A DNA stretch of 64,000 nt, taken from the NCBI GenBank assembly GCA_029210625.1, contig JARGFU010000004.1:23329-87328 (forward strand), read 5' to 3'. The first letter of the stretch is position 1; each line of letters begins with the position of its first letter. This document shows positions 62,679 to 64,000 of this stretch, piece by piece. Both the position numbers and the translations under genes were made by a program. Source of the stretch: Deltaproteobacteria bacterium (lineage in GTDB: Bacteria; Myxococcota; Myxococcia; SLRQ01). The notes under the pieces are model-generated. The model did not search any database. It saw only the letters and a program-made list of their open reading frames with translations, and was not told the DNA's origin.

Positions 62679-64000
62679 ATGCCCGCGTACATCCCCTTCC
62701 GCGCCAAGGTCGTGGAGCCCATCCGCCTGCTGCCCCGTGAGGAGCGCAGCCAGAAGATCGAGGCCGCGGGCCTCAACCTCTTCAACCTCAAGGCCGAGGA
62801 CGTCTACGTCGACCTGCTCACCGACAGCGGCACCGGCGCCATCAGCGCGGCGCAGCTCTCGGCGATGATGCTCGGCGACGAGTCCTACGCCGGCTCGCGC
62901 TCCTTCCTGAAGATGCAGGAGAGCTTCACCGAGCTGACCGGCGTGCCCTACCTCATCCCCTCGCACCAGGGGCGGGGCGCCGAGAAGGTGCTCAACTCGG
63001 TGCTGATCCAGAAGAACGCGATCGTGCCGGGCAACTCGCACTTCGACACCACCAAGGCCCACATCGAGTTCGCCGGCGGCCGCTGCGTCGACTGCACCAT
63101 CGCCGCGAGCAAGGACAGCCAGGCGCAGCACCCCTTCAAGGGAAACCTCGACCTCTCCCTGCTCGAGCAGACGATCGAGAAGTACGGCGCGCGCCACGTC
63201 GCCTACGTGCTGATCACCGTCACCTGCAACTCGGGCGGCGGCCAGCCGGTCTCGATGGAGAACATCCGGGCGGTGAGCGAGCTGGCCCACGGCAGGTCGA
63301 TCCCGGTCTTCTTCGACGCCGCGCGCTTCGCCGAGAACGCCTACTTCATCAAGGAGCGGGAGGAGGGCTACGCCGACAAGAGCGTCAAGGCGATCGTCGC
63401 GGAGATGTTCTCCCACGTCGACGGCTGCACCATGAGCTCGAAGAAGGACGCCATCGTGCCGATGGGCGGCCTCATCGGCGTCCGCGACCAGGGCCTCTAC
63501 GAGCGCCTGAAGACCCCGACCATCCTCTTCGAGGGCTTCTTCACCTACGGCGGCATGAGCGGCCTGGCCATGGAGGGCCTCGCCCAGGGCCTGCGCGAGG
63601 TGGTCGAGGAGGACTACCTCGCCCACCGCATCGGGCAGGTGCGGCAGCTGGGGCAGTGGCTGGTCGAGGCGGGCATCCCCATCGTCGAGCCGGTGGGCGG
63701 CCACGCGGTCTTCATCGACGGCCGCCTCCTCTTCCCGCAGGTGCCCGAGGATCAGTTCCCGGCGCAGCTGCTCTGCGTCGAGATGTACCGCGAGGGCGGC
63801 GTGCGGCCGGTCGAGGTCGGCTCGAACCTGATCGGCCGGGATCCCGACACGGGCGAGAACATCCGGCCGGCGCTGGATCTCTGCCGCCTGGCGATCCCGC
63901 GAAGGGTCTACTTCAAGGAGCACCTCGAGCACGTCGTCGAGACGGCGAAGCGCGTCGCCGAGCTCCACCACGGACGGGACCGGGGCCTGGTCTTCCTCGA
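62679..64000 (+). CDS. tnaA: Tryptophanase (partial, cut by window end)
   Basis: The first 440 codons are present; the end is missing. The product is a PLP-dependent beta-eliminating lyase. Visible are IDLLTDSGTGA-like YVDLLTDSGTGAIS, THQGRGAE-like PSHQGRGAEKVL and the PLP lysine in TMSSKKDAIVPMGG. The segment VEVGSNLIGRDPDTGENIRPALDLCRLAIPRRVY is closer to tryptophanase than to tyrosine phenol-lyase. It splits tryptophan into indole, pyruvate and ammonia. No TnaC-type leader is visible, as only 2 bases separate it from the kinase gene. Confidence 0.88.
   Translation, partial: MPAYIPFRAKVVEPIRLLPREERSQKIEAAGLNLFNLKAEDVYVDLLTDSGTGAISAAQLSAMMLGDESYAGSRSFLKMQESFTELTGVPYLIPSHQGRGAEKVLNSVLIQKNAIVPGNSHFDTTKAHIEFAGGRCVDCTIAASKDSQAQHPFKGNLDLSLLEQTIEKYGARHVAYVLITVTCNSGGGQPVSMENIRAVSELAHGRSIPVFFDAARFAENAYFIKEREEGYADKSVKAIVAEMFSHVDGCTMSSKKDAIVPMGGLIGVRDQGLYERLKTPTILFEGFFTYGGMSGLAMEGLAQGLREVVEEDYLAHRIGQVRQLGQWLVEAGIPIVEPVGGHAVFIDGRLLFPQVPEDQFPAQLLCVEMYREGGVRPVEVGSNLIGRDPDTGENIRPALDLCRLAIPRRVYFKEHLEHVVETAKRVAELHHGRDRGLVFL

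Noticed and set aside
62679-64000. Tyrosine phenol-lyase instead of tryptophanase
   Set aside because: The GSNLIGRDPDTGE and SSKKDAIVPMGG segments match tryptophanase more closely; the missing C-terminus keeps slight doubt.

Overview
The window is very GC-rich DNA (roughly 70% by eye), densely packed, and reads as an ordinary bacterial chromosome. Several traits point to a Myxococcota (former Deltaproteobacteria) or close relative: a lysine/alanine-repeat histone-like protein, Asp-Ala-Gly/Gly-rich linkers on Cys-rich lipoproteins, a Hanks-type kinase-like protein, a cyclase-AAA-TPR protein, YCF48-like secreted repeats, and many GTG starts with 4-bp stop/start overlaps. This placement is inference. 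No rRNA, tRNA, CRISPR array, insertion sequence or phage was seen. No gene-free stretch reaches 300 bases; the longest gaps are 30120-30331 and 11782-11974.

Layout. 1-11.8 kb: partial histone-like gene; metallo-hydrolase plus alpha/beta hydrolase; M48-TerB protein; kinase-like plus PilZ pair; YraN nuclease; secreted protein; isoaspartyl peptidase; membrane protein plus pilin-like protein; FeSOD and a NarL-type regulator. 12-19.2 kb: fadI-fadJ beta-oxidation operon ending in a NUDIX gene, then secreted and Cys-rich lipoproteins. 19.2-23.4 kb: nitric oxide response cluster (hemerythrin-PAS, quinol NO reductase, divergent Rrf2 regulator, YecH-like protein). 23.4-30.1 kb: tripartite RND efflux operon led by a TetR regulator. 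30.3-35.3 kb: MarR-led ABC exporter with a beta-barrel protein.

36.0-37.1 kb: a compact two-gene nucleotidyltransferase module resembling a toxin-antitoxin pair, with a perfect palindrome over a promoter that looks leaderless. 37.1-45.4 kb: secreted phosphatase-superfamily protein, then a complete branched-chain-type ABC importer with an embedded acyl-CoA ligase. 45.4-49.1 kb: paired SAF-domain membrane proteins, a MEMO-family protein and a receiver-GGDEF protein. 49-58.3 kb: VWA protein, glycosyltransferase, CysQ-like phosphatase, Smr protein, and an operon of beta-barrel, cyclase-AAA-TPR and YCF48-like proteins. 58.4-64 kb: enoyl-CoA hydratase family protein, membrane protein, aldehyde dehydrogenase, GAF histidine kinase and a tryptophanase cut by the window end.

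How the genes fit together. Acyl-CoA chemistry recurs: fadI-fadJ, the acyl-CoA ligase inside the liv operon, and a stand-alone hydratase-family protein. That suggests uptake and beta-oxidation of an acyl or aromatic acid. The NO cluster points to low-oxygen respiration or NO detoxification under a repressor whose likely operator overlaps the reductase promoter. The least explained items are (i) a three-copy family of intergenic inverted repeats whose arms are stacked 7-base units, (ii) the nucleotidyltransferase module, (iii) a kinase-like protein that has lost its catalytic Asp, and (iv) recurrent leaderless-looking starts and two apparent CTG starts.
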